Source of the DNA: an uncultured Clostridium sp.
GTDB lineage: Bacteria > Bacillota > Clostridia > TANB77 > CAG-508
Length of the DNA stretch: 27,711 nucleotides
NCBI GenBank assembly: GCA_900554365.1
Contig: USGY01000021.1
Location: 1-27,711 of the forward strand
Reading direction: 5' to 3'
Part shown: piece after piece, positions 1-6,359 of the stretch
Layout: every line of letters starts with the position of its first letter
Numbering within the stretch: position 1 is the stretch's first letter
Notes under the pieces: model-generated
Seen by the model: only the letters and a program-made list of their open reading frames with translations
Database searches by the model: none
What the model was told of the DNA's origin: nothing
Position numbers and translations under genes: made by a program

Positions 1-381
1 ATTGTAACATTTATAGCAATTTATTTAGGAATAATATTCTTGATTGCAAGTGCAGCTATTTTAGCATTAAAACAATTAACAGAAAGCTCAGATAATAAGC
101 AAAGATATACAATTTTAAGGGAAATAGGTTGTGATGAAAAAATGATTAATAAAGCATTATTTAGACAAATTGGTATATTCTTTGGACTACCACTAATACT
201 TGCAATTATTCATTCAATATTTGGAATACAATTTGCGATGACAATGATGGAAGGATTAGCAAGTTCAGAAGATTTATTACCATCAATAGTTGCAACAGTA
301 GTAATTATTGGAGCAATATATGGAGCATATTTTATAGCCACTTATCTTGGAAGTAAAAACATCATCAAAGAGGAGGAATAG
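1..381 (+). CDS. BceB/FtsX-type ABC transporter permease, C-terminal part
   Basis: The reading frame is open from base 1, so the 5' end lies outside the window. The visible 126 residues hold three hydrophobic segments: one at the very start, one around 'GIFFGLPLILAIIHSIFG', and one near the C-terminus ('VVIIGAIYGAYFIATYLG'). Between the first two is the cytosolic 'RYTILREIGCDEKMINKALF' stretch typical of the last FtsX repeat of BceB/YxdM-type permeases, which work with an ATPase in bacitracin or host-peptide sensing and detoxification. The stop TAG is followed at once by the next gene, and a YxeA protein lies two genes on, as in yxd-type clusters of Bacillus. The transported peptide cannot be read from this fragment. 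Confidence 0.85.
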   Translation: MVTFIAIYLGIIFLIASAAILALKQLTESSDNKQRYTILREIGCDEKMINKALFRQIGIFFGLPLILAIIHSIFGIQFAMTMMEGLASSEDLLPSIVATVVIIGAIYGAYFIATYLGSKNIIKEEE

Positions 382-385
382 TTAT

Positions 386-874
386 ATGTTTATATTTAAA
401 ATTCCTAAAATGATATTTATTGGAATTATAATATTTATGGTAATATTAGCTATTTCAATAAAGATAGGTGTTACTTTACCAAAAGATGAAATATTAAATG
501 TTTACGATAGAATTATTCAAACTTTTTCTTCGAAAGGACTTTCTAAAGATAAAGATTTAAAAGGAGAAAGAAATTTTGGAGTAGATGAATATGTAGGAAC
601 ATATAAGGCTGAATATGATAATTATACAGGAACAGAAACTGTATTTGGAGGAACAGCATTACATAGAAAAAATGGAGATCATATAAAACTAACTATAAAA
701 ATAGAAAAACAAAGTGGGAATATCAATGTAATAAGTAAATTAGGAGAAAATGAATTATCACTAATAAGCGATAATGGAGAATATGAAGATACTATTTATA
801 TAGATGGAATGAGTTACTATTTATCAATAAATTTAGATAATTTTAAAGGTAGTATTTATATTATTTCGGAATAG
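386..874 (+). CDS. membrane-anchored hypothetical protein
   Basis: I do not recognise this 162-residue protein. The start is ATG at 386, 9 bases after AGGAGG at 371-376; an earlier in-frame start inside the permease gene is not supported by a ribosome site. Residues about 8-30 form one strongly hydrophobic helix. A short linker follows, then a polar, beta-rich domain of about 100 residues ('EYVGTYKAEYDNYTGTE', 'YLSINLDNFKGSIYIISE') that probably sits outside the membrane. It lies 4 bases after the permease stop and 12 bases before the YxeA gene, so it is probably co-transcribed and may be an accessory of the peptide-sensing transporter. That role is inference from context. Confidence 0.7.
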   Translation: MFIFKIPKMIFIGIIIFMVILAISIKIGVTLPKDEILNVYDRIIQTFSSKGLSKDKDLKGERNFGVDEYVGTYKAEYDNYTGTETVFGGTALHRKNGDHIKLTIKIEKQSGNINVISKLGENELSLISDNGEYEDTIYIDGMSYYLSINLDNFKGSIYIISE

Positions 875-886
875 GAGAATTTAAAA

Positions 887-1237
887 ATGGAAGATATAAA
901 AGAAAAAATACCAATGATAATTGCAGTTATTATAGCAATAGCCATTTGTGGAATAGCATTTTATTTTATGGAATTTCATCAAGCAGTTTATTATACTAAA
1001 ATAGATAATACAAGAGTAGAAAAAATTTCTGCAAATGATAATATGAAATATCAATATACTTTAGATTGTTATAATGAAAATGGAAAGATAAAAGAATTAA
1101 AATTTAAAACTAGCAGAGAATTAAGAGAAAATGCTTATTTAAAATTAGAGGTAATGCTTCTAACGGGAGTTCATAGTTGGGAGGAAGTACAATATAATGA
1201 ACTTCCAGACAAAGTAAAAGCAAATTATAAAGAGTAA
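887..1237 (+). CDS. YxeA family (DUF1093) protein
   Basis: The 116-residue protein has an N-terminal membrane or signal segment (residues about 9-28). The YxeA/DUF1093 pattern follows: 'VYYTKIDNTRVE', a 'YQYTLDCYNENGKIKELKF' strand pair, 'RENAYLKLEVMLLTGV', and the ending 'SWEEVQYNELPDKVKANY', which is close to the family's usual 'V.SYEEV...LP.KA...L' end. The function of the family is unknown. In Bacillus, yxeA sits beside the yxdJKLM peptide-sensing system, matching the BceB-type permease two genes upstream. The ribosome site AGGAG at 873-877 overlaps the previous stop codon, so the genes are likely one operon. Confidence 0.8.
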   Translation: MEDIKEKIPMIIAVIIAIAICGIAFYFMEFHQAVYYTKIDNTRVEKISANDNMKYQYTLDCYNENGKIKELKFKTSRELRENAYLKLEVMLLTGVHSWEEVQYNELPDKVKANYKE

Positions 1238-1289
1238 AATTAGATGGATTATAAATTAAAATAATGCCACAGGAAGTCAGGTGGTTTGA

Positions 1290-1988
1290 TTGAAAGTAAT
1301 AAAAAAAGTAATTTTTATAGGGATATTAGTAGCAGTAAGCATAACTCTATTAGTGATAGGAAATGGCTATAATATGTATAAAGAGGCTTTAGAGCAAATG
1401 CCTTTATTTGAAAAAGTATCAAGTATAAGAGAAAAAGAAAACTATACTAAAATTGATGAAATACCACAAATATATAAAGATGCTGTAATATCTGTAGAAG
1501 ATCATAGATTTTATAAACACAATGGAGTTGATTTAATAGCAATTGGCAGAGCCTTTGTAAATGACATTAAAGCAATGAAATTTGTTGAGGGTGGAAGTAC
1601 AATAACACAGCAGTTATCTAAAAATATATACTTTACACAAGAAAAGAAAATTACTAGAAAAATAGCCGAAGTATTTATGGCTTTTGAAATAGAAAAAGAA
1701 TATGATAAGGATCAAATACTGGAATTGTATTTGAACACAAGTTATTTTGGAGATGGATATTATACTGTTAAAGAAGCATGTAAAGGATATTTTAATAAAG
1801 AATTAAAAGAAATGACAGATTACGAATGTATATTATTAGCAGGTATTCCAAATGCTCCAAGTGTATATGCACCTACTAAAAATCCAGAATTAGCAATACA
1901 AAGACAAAAGCAAGTAATGAATAAAATGGTTGAATATGAGTATTTGACACAAGAAGAAGCAAATATATTAGAACAAAATGGTTATTAA
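1290..1988 (+). CDS. mtgA: monofunctional peptidoglycan glycosyltransferase (GT51)
   Basis: This enzyme polymerises lipid II into glycan strands at the outer face of the membrane. The 232-residue protein has one N-terminal membrane anchor (residues about 5-25) and then only the GT51 domain, with no transpeptidase. Family motifs are visible in order: 'SVEDHRFYKHNGVD' with the catalytic Glu, 'GGSTITQQLSKN', 'KIAEVFMAFEIEKEY', 'LELYLN' and 'LLAGIPNAPSVYAP'. The start is TTG at 1290, chosen because AGGTGG lies 5 bases upstream and the anchor begins directly after it. The gene follows the YxeA gene by 52 bases and fits the envelope-stress theme. The symbol is by analogy with proteobacterial mtgA. 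Confidence 0.9.
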   Translation: MKVIKKVIFIGILVAVSITLLVIGNGYNMYKEALEQMPLFEKVSSIREKENYTKIDEIPQIYKDAVISVEDHRFYKHNGVDLIAIGRAFVNDIKAMKFVEGGSTITQQLSKNIYFTQEKKITRKIAEVFMAFEIEKEYDKDQILELYLNTSYFGDGYYTVKEACKGYFNKELKEMTDYECILLAGIPNAPSVYAPTKNPELAIQRQKQVMNKMVEYEYLTQEEANILEQNGY

Positions 1989-2106
1989 ATAGGTTGTTAG
2001 TTGAAAAAATTATTAATTAATATTATAATTACAATAGTTTAGTAACTGTTGTATAAAAATTGCACAATAAATAATTTAATGAAACAAGCAGAAAAGGAGA
2101 GTAATT

Positions 2107-2466
2107 ATGAGTCTTTTAGGAAATATTTTATGGTTTATTTTTGGAGGATTTTTAAGTGGTTTATCATGGCTTATATCTGGAATCTTATGGTGCATTACTA
2201 TAATAGGAATTCCCTATGGAAAACAATGTTTTAAATTTGCATCATTATCATTTGCACCATTTGGAAAAGATATTGAATATGGTGGAGGTGTACCTTCATT
2301 GTTTGCTAATATAATTTGGATTATATTTTTTGGGATTCCAATGGCAATAGAAAATCTTGTTTTTGGTTGTCTTTGGTGTATAACGATAGTAGGAATTCCA
2401 TTTGGACTTCAATTTTTTAAAATTGCAAAGTTATCATTAGCACCTTTTGGAGCAAGAATTATTTAA
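2107..2466 (+). CDS. YccF-domain inner membrane protein
   Basis: This 119-residue protein consists of two copies of the YccF (DUF307) module. Each has a hydrophobic segment followed by the signature 'GILWCITIIGIPYGKQCFK' or 'GCLWCITIVGIPFGLQFFK', ending in 'LS(F/L)APFG'. The repeat spacing is about 60 residues. Proteins of this family are small membrane proteins of unknown role. The ribosome site AAAGGAGAG lies just upstream of ATG 2107. An overlapping frame at 2049-2234 is a shadow. Confidence 0.88.
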   Translation: MSLLGNILWFIFGGFLSGLSWLISGILWCITIIGIPYGKQCFKFASLSFAPFGKDIEYGGGVPSLFANIIWIIFFGIPMAIENLVFGCLWCITIVGIPFGLQFFKIAKLSLAPFGARII

Positions 2467-2639
2467 GTTTTTTTAAAGTTGTGCAATTTTGTGGAGAGTA
2501 GTAACTTTGCTACTCTCTTAATAAATATTAACAGTCATATTTAAAATGTTTATAAAAACAGTCAAAAAATGGTATTATAAAGGAATTAAAAAGCTCCATT
2601 TTGTACAATATAATAATGTTGCAAAAAGGAGTGAAAAAG

Positions 2640-2963
2640 ATGGTTTTTGATAAGTATTTTTTAAAAAGAGATAATATATTAAAAAGAAGAATAGAAATAG
2701 ATGCAAGTTTATATGAGAAATTAAAAGAACTATCAGAAATTTATGAAGCCTCTATCAATAAATTAGTAAATGTTTCAATAATAGAAATGGTAGAAAAAAA
2801 TAATATAAATCTTTATGATAGATCAGCAAAAGAAATTTCAGAATCACATAATTTTAATATTAGAGAATCTGCATACAAAGAATTAGAAAAATTAAGTGAT
2901 AAACATCATCTATCTATTTATAAACTTGTTAATATTGCTATTTACAATGCAGTTAACAGCTAA
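2640..2963 (+). CDS. tandem ribbon-helix-helix-like protein
   Basis: The start is ATG at 2640, preceded by AAAAAGGAG; an upstream in-frame start at 2601 lacks a ribosome site. The 107-residue protein has two similar modules: 'RRIEIDASLYEKLKELSEIY' followed by 'ASINKLVNVSIIEMVE', and 'HNFNIRESAYKELEKLSDKH' followed by 'LSIYKLVNIAIYNAVNS'. Each looks like a short beta strand and two helices, the fold of Arc/CopG/HicB-type ribbon-helix-helix DNA-binding domains. A chain carrying two such modules could act as a single-chain pseudo-dimer. No toxin gene adjoins it. DNA binding is inferred from the pattern, not proven. Confidence 0.65.
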   Translation: MVFDKYFLKRDNILKRRIEIDASLYEKLKELSEIYEASINKLVNVSIIEMVEKNNINLYDRSAKEISESHNFNIRESAYKELEKLSDKHHLSIYKLVNIAIYNAVNS

Positions 2964-2971
2964 AATATTTG

Positions 2972-3000
2972 AAGGACTAGAAAAATCTAGTTCTTTTTTT
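2972..3000 (+). terminator. intrinsic terminator of the ribbon-helix-helix gene
   Basis: GGACTAGA pairs with TCTAGTTC (one G-U) around an AAAA loop, followed by seven T. It begins 9 bases after the stop codon. Confidence 0.85.
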
Positions 3001-3007
3001 GTGCATC

Positions 3008-3034
3008 TGTTGAAAAATGTAGAAAAATGTCGCA
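3008..3034 (+). promoter_or_regulatory. three 10-bp-phased Spo0A-box-like repeats
   Basis: TGTTGAA (3008), TGTAGAA (3018) and TGTCGCA (3028) start exactly 10 bases apart. They resemble the Spo0A box TGTCGAA, each with one mismatch or a double mismatch. A similar trio with the same 10-base step lies at 8437-8463 beside a Spo0A-like gene. Binding is inferred. Confidence 0.45.
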
Positions 3035-3089
3035 AAATTTTCTTTGCTTAGATACATCAAAAAAGCAACAAAAATGACTGTTAAACAGA

Positions 3090-3118
3090 TTGACTAAAAT
3101 TATAGAAACACTTATAAT
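3090..3118 (+). promoter_or_regulatory. sigma-A-type promoter with no obvious gene
   Basis: TTGACT (3090-3095), 17 bases, then TATAAT (3113-3118). The predicted transcript starts near 3125 and runs towards the orphan ribosome site at 3211. Confidence 0.65.
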
Positions 3119-3338
3119 AATGGAAGATGTCATATTTAGAAAATGAAACAAAAAATATAATAATAAATAATAGAAAAATAAATAGTAATAGATATGATAA
3201 ATATAAAAAAAGGAGGTTTTCATAAATATTAGAAAAAGAACAAATTTAAAATGTATATAATAGAAATTGTATATTATTAAAACTAATGAAATAGTCAATA
3301 ATAGTAATTAAAATATAAGTTAATAAGAATTGATAAAA

Positions 3339-3361
3339 AACACTAACATAATATTAGTGTT
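3339..3361 (-). terminator. intrinsic terminator of the minus-strand XRE relic
   Basis: AACACTAA pairs with TTAGTGTT around a short loop. Read on the minus strand, a run of T follows the stem. It overlaps the XRE stop codon at 3354-3356. Confidence 0.75.
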
Positions 3362-3618
3362 CAAAGTATTTATCTGTATCAGCATATAATTCATCTAGTG
3401 AAATTGATAAAGCAATGCAAAGAGCTTTAGATTCAAAATCTTTTACAAGTCTTTTATTATTTTCGATTTCATATATGTCGGATTTAAACATAGTTACACC
3501 GAGTAATTCTAATTTACAACATAAATCTGTTTGAGATAAGTTTTTACTTTCACGAATGCGTTTTAAATTAATGCCGAACTATATTAACATTATCATCTAA
3601 TTTTCTTATATTTCCCAT
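3354..3618 (-). pseudogene. XRE-family HTH regulator with one frameshift
   Basis: The start is ATG at 3618, with AAAGGAG just upstream. The first frame reads MGNIRKLDDNVNIVRH and stops; a second frame continues 'INLKRIRESKNLSQTDLCCK', then 'DIYEIENNKRLVKDFESKAL', 'ALSISLDELYADTDKYFEH'. Removing one T from the GTT codon near 3577-3579 would join them as '...NIVGINLKRIRE...', a normal XRE N-terminus. The repaired protein is about 87 residues, with the helix-turn-helix at about 17-70. It is divergent from the sigma-like gene at 3740, with inverted repeats between them, the usual layout of an autoregulated repressor. It may be dead, or the frameshift may be an assembly error. Confidence 0.75.
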
Positions 3619-3670
3619 AAACTCTACTCCTTTCATAGTTTTAACAATTTTATACATTTTATAATATTTT

Positions 3671-3699
3671 TTTGCCCTTTCTGGCAAACCCAGTTCGCC
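3671..3699. promoter_or_regulatory. operator-like inverted repeats between divergent regulators
   Basis: TTTGCC (3671-3676) and GGCAAA (3683-3688) form a perfect dyad. The second arm, TGGCAAA, is also inverted against TTCGCCA (3693-3699), one mismatch. Three half-sites in 29 GC-richer bases within an AT-rich intergenic region suggest a repressor operator serving the XRE relic and the 3740 gene. Confidence 0.55.
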
Positions 3700-3739
3700 A
3701 TAGAACAAAAAATTTAGAAAAGAAAGGAAATAAAATTTT

Positions 3740-4069
3740 ATGAAGTTTGAAGATAAAAGTATAATTATTGATAAATTTATAGAACTAGCAAAGAAATCAA
3801 AATTGAATTGTGAACAGAAAAAAAGAATAGTACATATAATAGAAAATTTAAATGAAACAACGGAAACACAAAAAGAAAGGTTTATTTTATATTATGGATT
3901 AAATGAATATGGTCCAGATGCTAAAAATGTGAATAAAATAGCTAAAATATATGGATGCACTGCAAGTGCAGTAAGAGGTTCGGTAATTAGTGTAAAAAAT
4001 AAATTATCAAAATTAAATGAAGAATTTAAAGTTATAGAACAAGTGGTAACTGAATGTGAAAATAACTGA
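3740..4069 (+). CDS. sigma-70 region 4-like DNA-binding protein
   Basis: The 109-residue protein starts at ATG 3740 after AAAGGAA. Its second half has the region-4 layout: 'TETQKERFILYYGL' (helix, as in the R.R.il.l.yGL pattern), then 'NVNKIAKIYGCTASAVRGSV' (helix-turn-helix) and 'ISVKNKLSKLNEEF'. There is no region 2, so it is not a complete sigma factor. It may be a small HTH regulator, as often seen in mobile or regulatory loci. It lies 23 bases upstream of the receiver gene and is probably co-transcribed with it. The divergent XRE relic and the dyads upstream suggest past repressor control. Confidence 0.6.
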   Translation: MKFEDKSIIIDKFIELAKKSKLNCEQKKRIVHIIENLNETTETQKERFILYYGLNEYGPDAKNVNKIAKIYGCTASAVRGSVISVKNKLSKLNEEFKVIEQVVTECENN

Positions 4070-4092
4070 AATAATTGTAGGAGGTAGTATTA

Positions 4093-4578
4093 ATGGAAAC
4101 AAAGTTAAAAATCGTTGTTGCAGATGATATAAAAGTAATAGCTGAAAATATGCAATCAGTAATAGCAAAAAATCCTCGAGTCGAAAAAGTTTTGACAGCT
4201 TTTGATGGAGAAGATGAAGTAATAAAGATTATGAATTTAAAACCTGATATTGTATTTACAGATATGCAAATGCCTAAAAAGACAGGTTTAGAGGTTATAG
4301 AAGAAATAAAAGGCAATTTATCAATAATGAAAAAACCTCAATTTATACTTGTAACAGCTGATGGAGATAGCTCATTAATAGTAAAAGCTCGAGAATTAGG
4401 GTTTGATATAGTATATAAACCAATAAGTGCTGAAAGCATAAATGAATATATAAATAATTTTGAAGAAAATAGAATTGAAAATGAAAACATTGAAAGAAAA
4501 GGAAAAGAGAAAATTGAACAAACAAGAAATGAATTGAAAAAAGAAGGATTTTTCAAAAGATTATTAAATATAAAATAA
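4093..4578 (+). CDS. stand-alone response regulator receiver protein
   Basis: Residues about 5-125 form a CheY-like receiver. The acidic pair is in 'IVVADD' (Asp11/Asp12), the phospho-acceptor Asp in 'PDIVFTDMQMP' (about Asp57), Thr in 'LVTAD' and Lys in 'IVYKPIS'. All key residues are present, so it should be phosphorylatable. The last 35 residues are a charged helix ('ENIERKGKEKIEQTRNELKK') with no DNA-binding or enzymatic output domain, so it probably signals by protein contact, like CheY or Spo0F. The ribosome site AGGAGG is at 4079-4084. No histidine kinase is in the window. Two other receiver-type domains lie within 4 kb downstream. Confidence 0.88.
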   Translation: METKLKIVVADDIKVIAENMQSVIAKNPRVEKVLTAFDGEDEVIKIMNLKPDIVFTDMQMPKKTGLEVIEEIKGNLSIMKKPQFILVTADGDSSLIVKARELGFDIVYKPISAESINEYINNFEENRIENENIERKGKEKIEQTRNELKKEGFFKRLLNIK

Positions 4579-4619
4579 AGAATAGTCTGTATTGAGATAC
4601 TCTAAAAACCTTTGTTTTC

Positions 4620-4659
4620 TATAATTATTTGAATTTGTTTTATATAATTATTTGAATTT
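4620..4659. repeat. 17-bp direct repeat, two copies 23 bp apart
   Basis: TATAATTATTTGAATTT occurs at 4620-4636 and again at 4643-4659, just upstream of the promoter at 4665. The sequence is AT-only apart from one G, so it may be chance, but the identity is exact and the position suits an activator or repressor site. Confidence 0.45.
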
Positions 4660-4664
4660 TACTA

Positions 4665-4693
4665 TTGATAAAATTGACATAATATGGTATAAT
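4665..4693 (+). promoter_or_regulatory. sigma-A-type promoter of the CYTH-LysR pair
   Basis: TTGATA (4665-4670), 17 bases, TATAAT (4688-4693). A TTGACA at 4674 is too close to the -10 box to pair with it. Confidence 0.7.
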
Positions 4694-4725
4694 TGTAAGG
4701 TAATATTTTGAAGGAGAGTATTAAA

Positions 4726-5316
4726 TTGGGTAATGAAATAACAGTTAGAATAAATTGTTCACTACAAGAAATATATAATATTTTAGAAAATAAAGGATTT
4801 TCAATAATTGATAAATATAATTTAGAAGATATTTATTTTATAAAAAATGATATTGATATAAATAAACAATCTATTAGAGATATTTTAAATAAATACATAT
4901 TGATTAGAGAAGTTACTCAATTTATTCCAAGCGATTTTGTAAAAAAATATAATGTACTATATCTAACATTAAAAAGCAAAAACATTGCAAGTGATGGAAC
5001 AATTATTAGTCAAGATAAAAGAGATTGTCAAATTAATAATATAGAGCAGGGAAAAGAATTTATAAAAGCTCTTGGATATAAAAATTTAATGACAATAAAA
5101 GAAAGAGCAATAGTATATGGAAAAGGAAAACTAAAATTAGCAATAAAAGACATAGAAAATAGTGAGAATTTAATTGAAATGGAAACTATAGACAATGATC
5201 CAGAACTGGATACTATAGAAAAACTAAAAGAAAAAATAAATGATTTACAAATTCCGATAAATACAAATGATTATTTTGTAAAGAAAGCTGAAATAGAATT
5301 AAAGAAGATTTTATAG
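4726..5316 (+). CDS. CYTH-domain protein (triphosphatase/class IV cyclase fold)
   Basis: The start is TTG at 4726, because AAGGAG at 4711-4716 would lie inside the coding region of the longer frame from 4708. The 196-residue protein has the CYTH order: N-terminal 'NEITVRI' (a degenerate form of the ExExK signature), the LTLKSK strand, then 'FIKALGYKNLMTIKERAIVY' and the 'ENLIEMETID' strand, as in class IV adenylate cyclases and thiamine or polyphosphate triphosphatases. The family hydrolyses or cyclises triphosphorylated substrates using acidic and basic residues lining a beta tunnel. The weak signature leaves the substrate open; a catalytically altered member is possible. It is 14 bases upstream of a LysR gene. 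Confidence 0.68.
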   Translation: MGNEITVRINCSLQEIYNILENKGFSIIDKYNLEDIYFIKNDIDINKQSIRDILNKYILIREVTQFIPSDFVKKYNVLYLTLKSKNIASDGTIISQDKRDCQINNIEQGKEFIKALGYKNLMTIKERAIVYGKGKLKLAIKDIENSENLIEMETIDNDPELDTIEKLKEKINDLQIPINTNDYFVKKAEIELKKIL

Positions 5317-5330
5317 GAGCGTGGTATCAG

Positions 5331-6203
5331 ATGTCAAATGTAAATTTGAATTTATATAGAATATTTTGTAAAGTTGCTCAATCAAAAAGCTATTCAGAAG
5401 CAGCAGAAAAATTAAATTTGTCAGTTGCTAATATTAGTATGCAAATAACTAATCTGGAAAATCAATTGAGTTTAAAACTATTTAATAGAGAAAGTAAAGG
5501 TATAACTTTAACTGAAGATGGTAAAGAATTGTATGACATAGTTAATAAATCAATTTCTAGTTTTGATTTTGTAGAGAAATTAGCAAAAGACAAGAATGAT
5601 ATATCAAGTGGAAGTATAAAAATTGCGTGCCCATCACATTTTACGAGTTATTTTCTAATGGATAAGATTGAAAAAGCAAAAAAAGCATTTCCAGAGCTTA
5701 ATATTACTATAATATGCGAAGTAGATATTAATAAGATGATTGAATTATTACAAAATCATGAAGTTGATTTTGCTATAACTGATGCAAATATAGAAAAAAA
5801 TAATATTGAAATAGAAGAATTATTAACAATAGATAATATATTTGTTTCAAAAGCACCTTTAACAATTCTAGATATAATGGAAATTGAAAATTTGAATTGT
5901 ATATTAAACCTTGAAAATACAAGAACTACAAAAAAGTTAAAAGAAACTTTACAAAAATATAATGTAAATATTAAGGCAGATATTATAAGTGATGCAACAG
6001 AGGTAAGAGTAGAAGCTGTAAAGAAAAATATGGGAATAGCTTATGTAATAAAAGAAGCTGTGAAAAAGGAATTGAACAATAAAGAATTATTTGAAGTAGA
6101 ATTACCAATAGAATTGCCAAAAGTAAAGGTAAATTTAATGTACTTAAAAGGTGAACTTACAAAAGTAGATAAAAAATTTATTAAAGATTATTTAAGAAAA
6201 TAA
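5331..6203 (+). CDS. LysR-family transcriptional regulator
   Basis: At 290 residues it has the family's usual length. Residues 6-65 are the winged helix-turn-helix ('SKSYSEAAEKLNLSVANISM', 'ITNLENQLSLKLFNRE', 'ITLTEDGKELY'). From about residue 90 a periplasmic-binding-like effector domain follows ('GSIKIACPSHFTSYFL', 'ELLQNHEVDFAITDAN', 'VRVEAVKKNMGIAYVI'). It lies 14 bases after the CYTH gene and probably shares its promoter. The effector and targets are unknown; most LysR proteins control a neighbouring gene, which would make the CYTH or radical SAM gene plausible targets. Confidence 0.9.
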   Translation: MSNVNLNLYRIFCKVAQSKSYSEAAEKLNLSVANISMQITNLENQLSLKLFNRESKGITLTEDGKELYDIVNKSISSFDFVEKLAKDKNDISSGSIKIACPSHFTSYFLMDKIEKAKKAFPELNITIICEVDINKMIELLQNHEVDFAITDANIEKNNIEIEELLTIDNIFVSKAPLTILDIMEIENLNCILNLENTRTTKKLKETLQKYNVNIKADIISDATEVRVEAVKKNMGIAYVIKEAVKKELNNKELFEVELPIELPKVKVNLMYLKGELTKVDKKFIKDYLRK

Positions 6204-6230
6204 AAACTTACATATAATTGTAAGAGAAGA

Positions 6231-6256
6231 ATATCCTAGGAATAGGATATTTTTTT
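6231..6256 (+). terminator. intrinsic terminator after the LysR gene
   Basis: ATATCCTA (6231-6238) pairs with TAGGATAT (6243-6250) around GGAA, followed by six T. A smaller hairpin (CTTACA/TGTAAG, 6207-6224) precedes it. Confidence 0.88.
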
Positions 6257-6359
6257 CGTTAAATGATTTTTAAAACGGATTAAAATGTTAAGAATAGTTT
6301 TTTTATTTAATTCAGTATATAATGCTATCATATAAAATTATATATGAAAGAGGATATTA

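Larger units (their letters stand above)
3001..3338. other. gene-free region with phased boxes, a promoter and an orphan ribosome site
   Basis: No convincing ORF lies here; the minus-strand frame at 2987-3298 is very hydrophobic low-complexity AT translation without a ribosome site. What can be seen: three TGTYGAA-like boxes at 3008-3034, a canonical sigma-A promoter at 3090-3118 and a perfect AGGAGG at 3211-3216. No ATG, GTG or TTG follows the AGGAGG at a usable distance. The stretch may hold a decayed small gene or an untranslated RNA. Confidence 0.5.

Noticed and set aside
2987..3298. Minus-strand hydrophobic ORF of 103 residues
   Set aside because: Phe/Tyr/Leu-only low-complexity translation of AT-rich DNA, no ribosome site, and it runs through a terminator and a promoter.
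4674..4693. TTGACA at 4674 as -35 box of the CYTH promoter
   Set aside because: Only 8 bases from the TATAAT; TTGATA at 4665 has the correct 17-base spacing.
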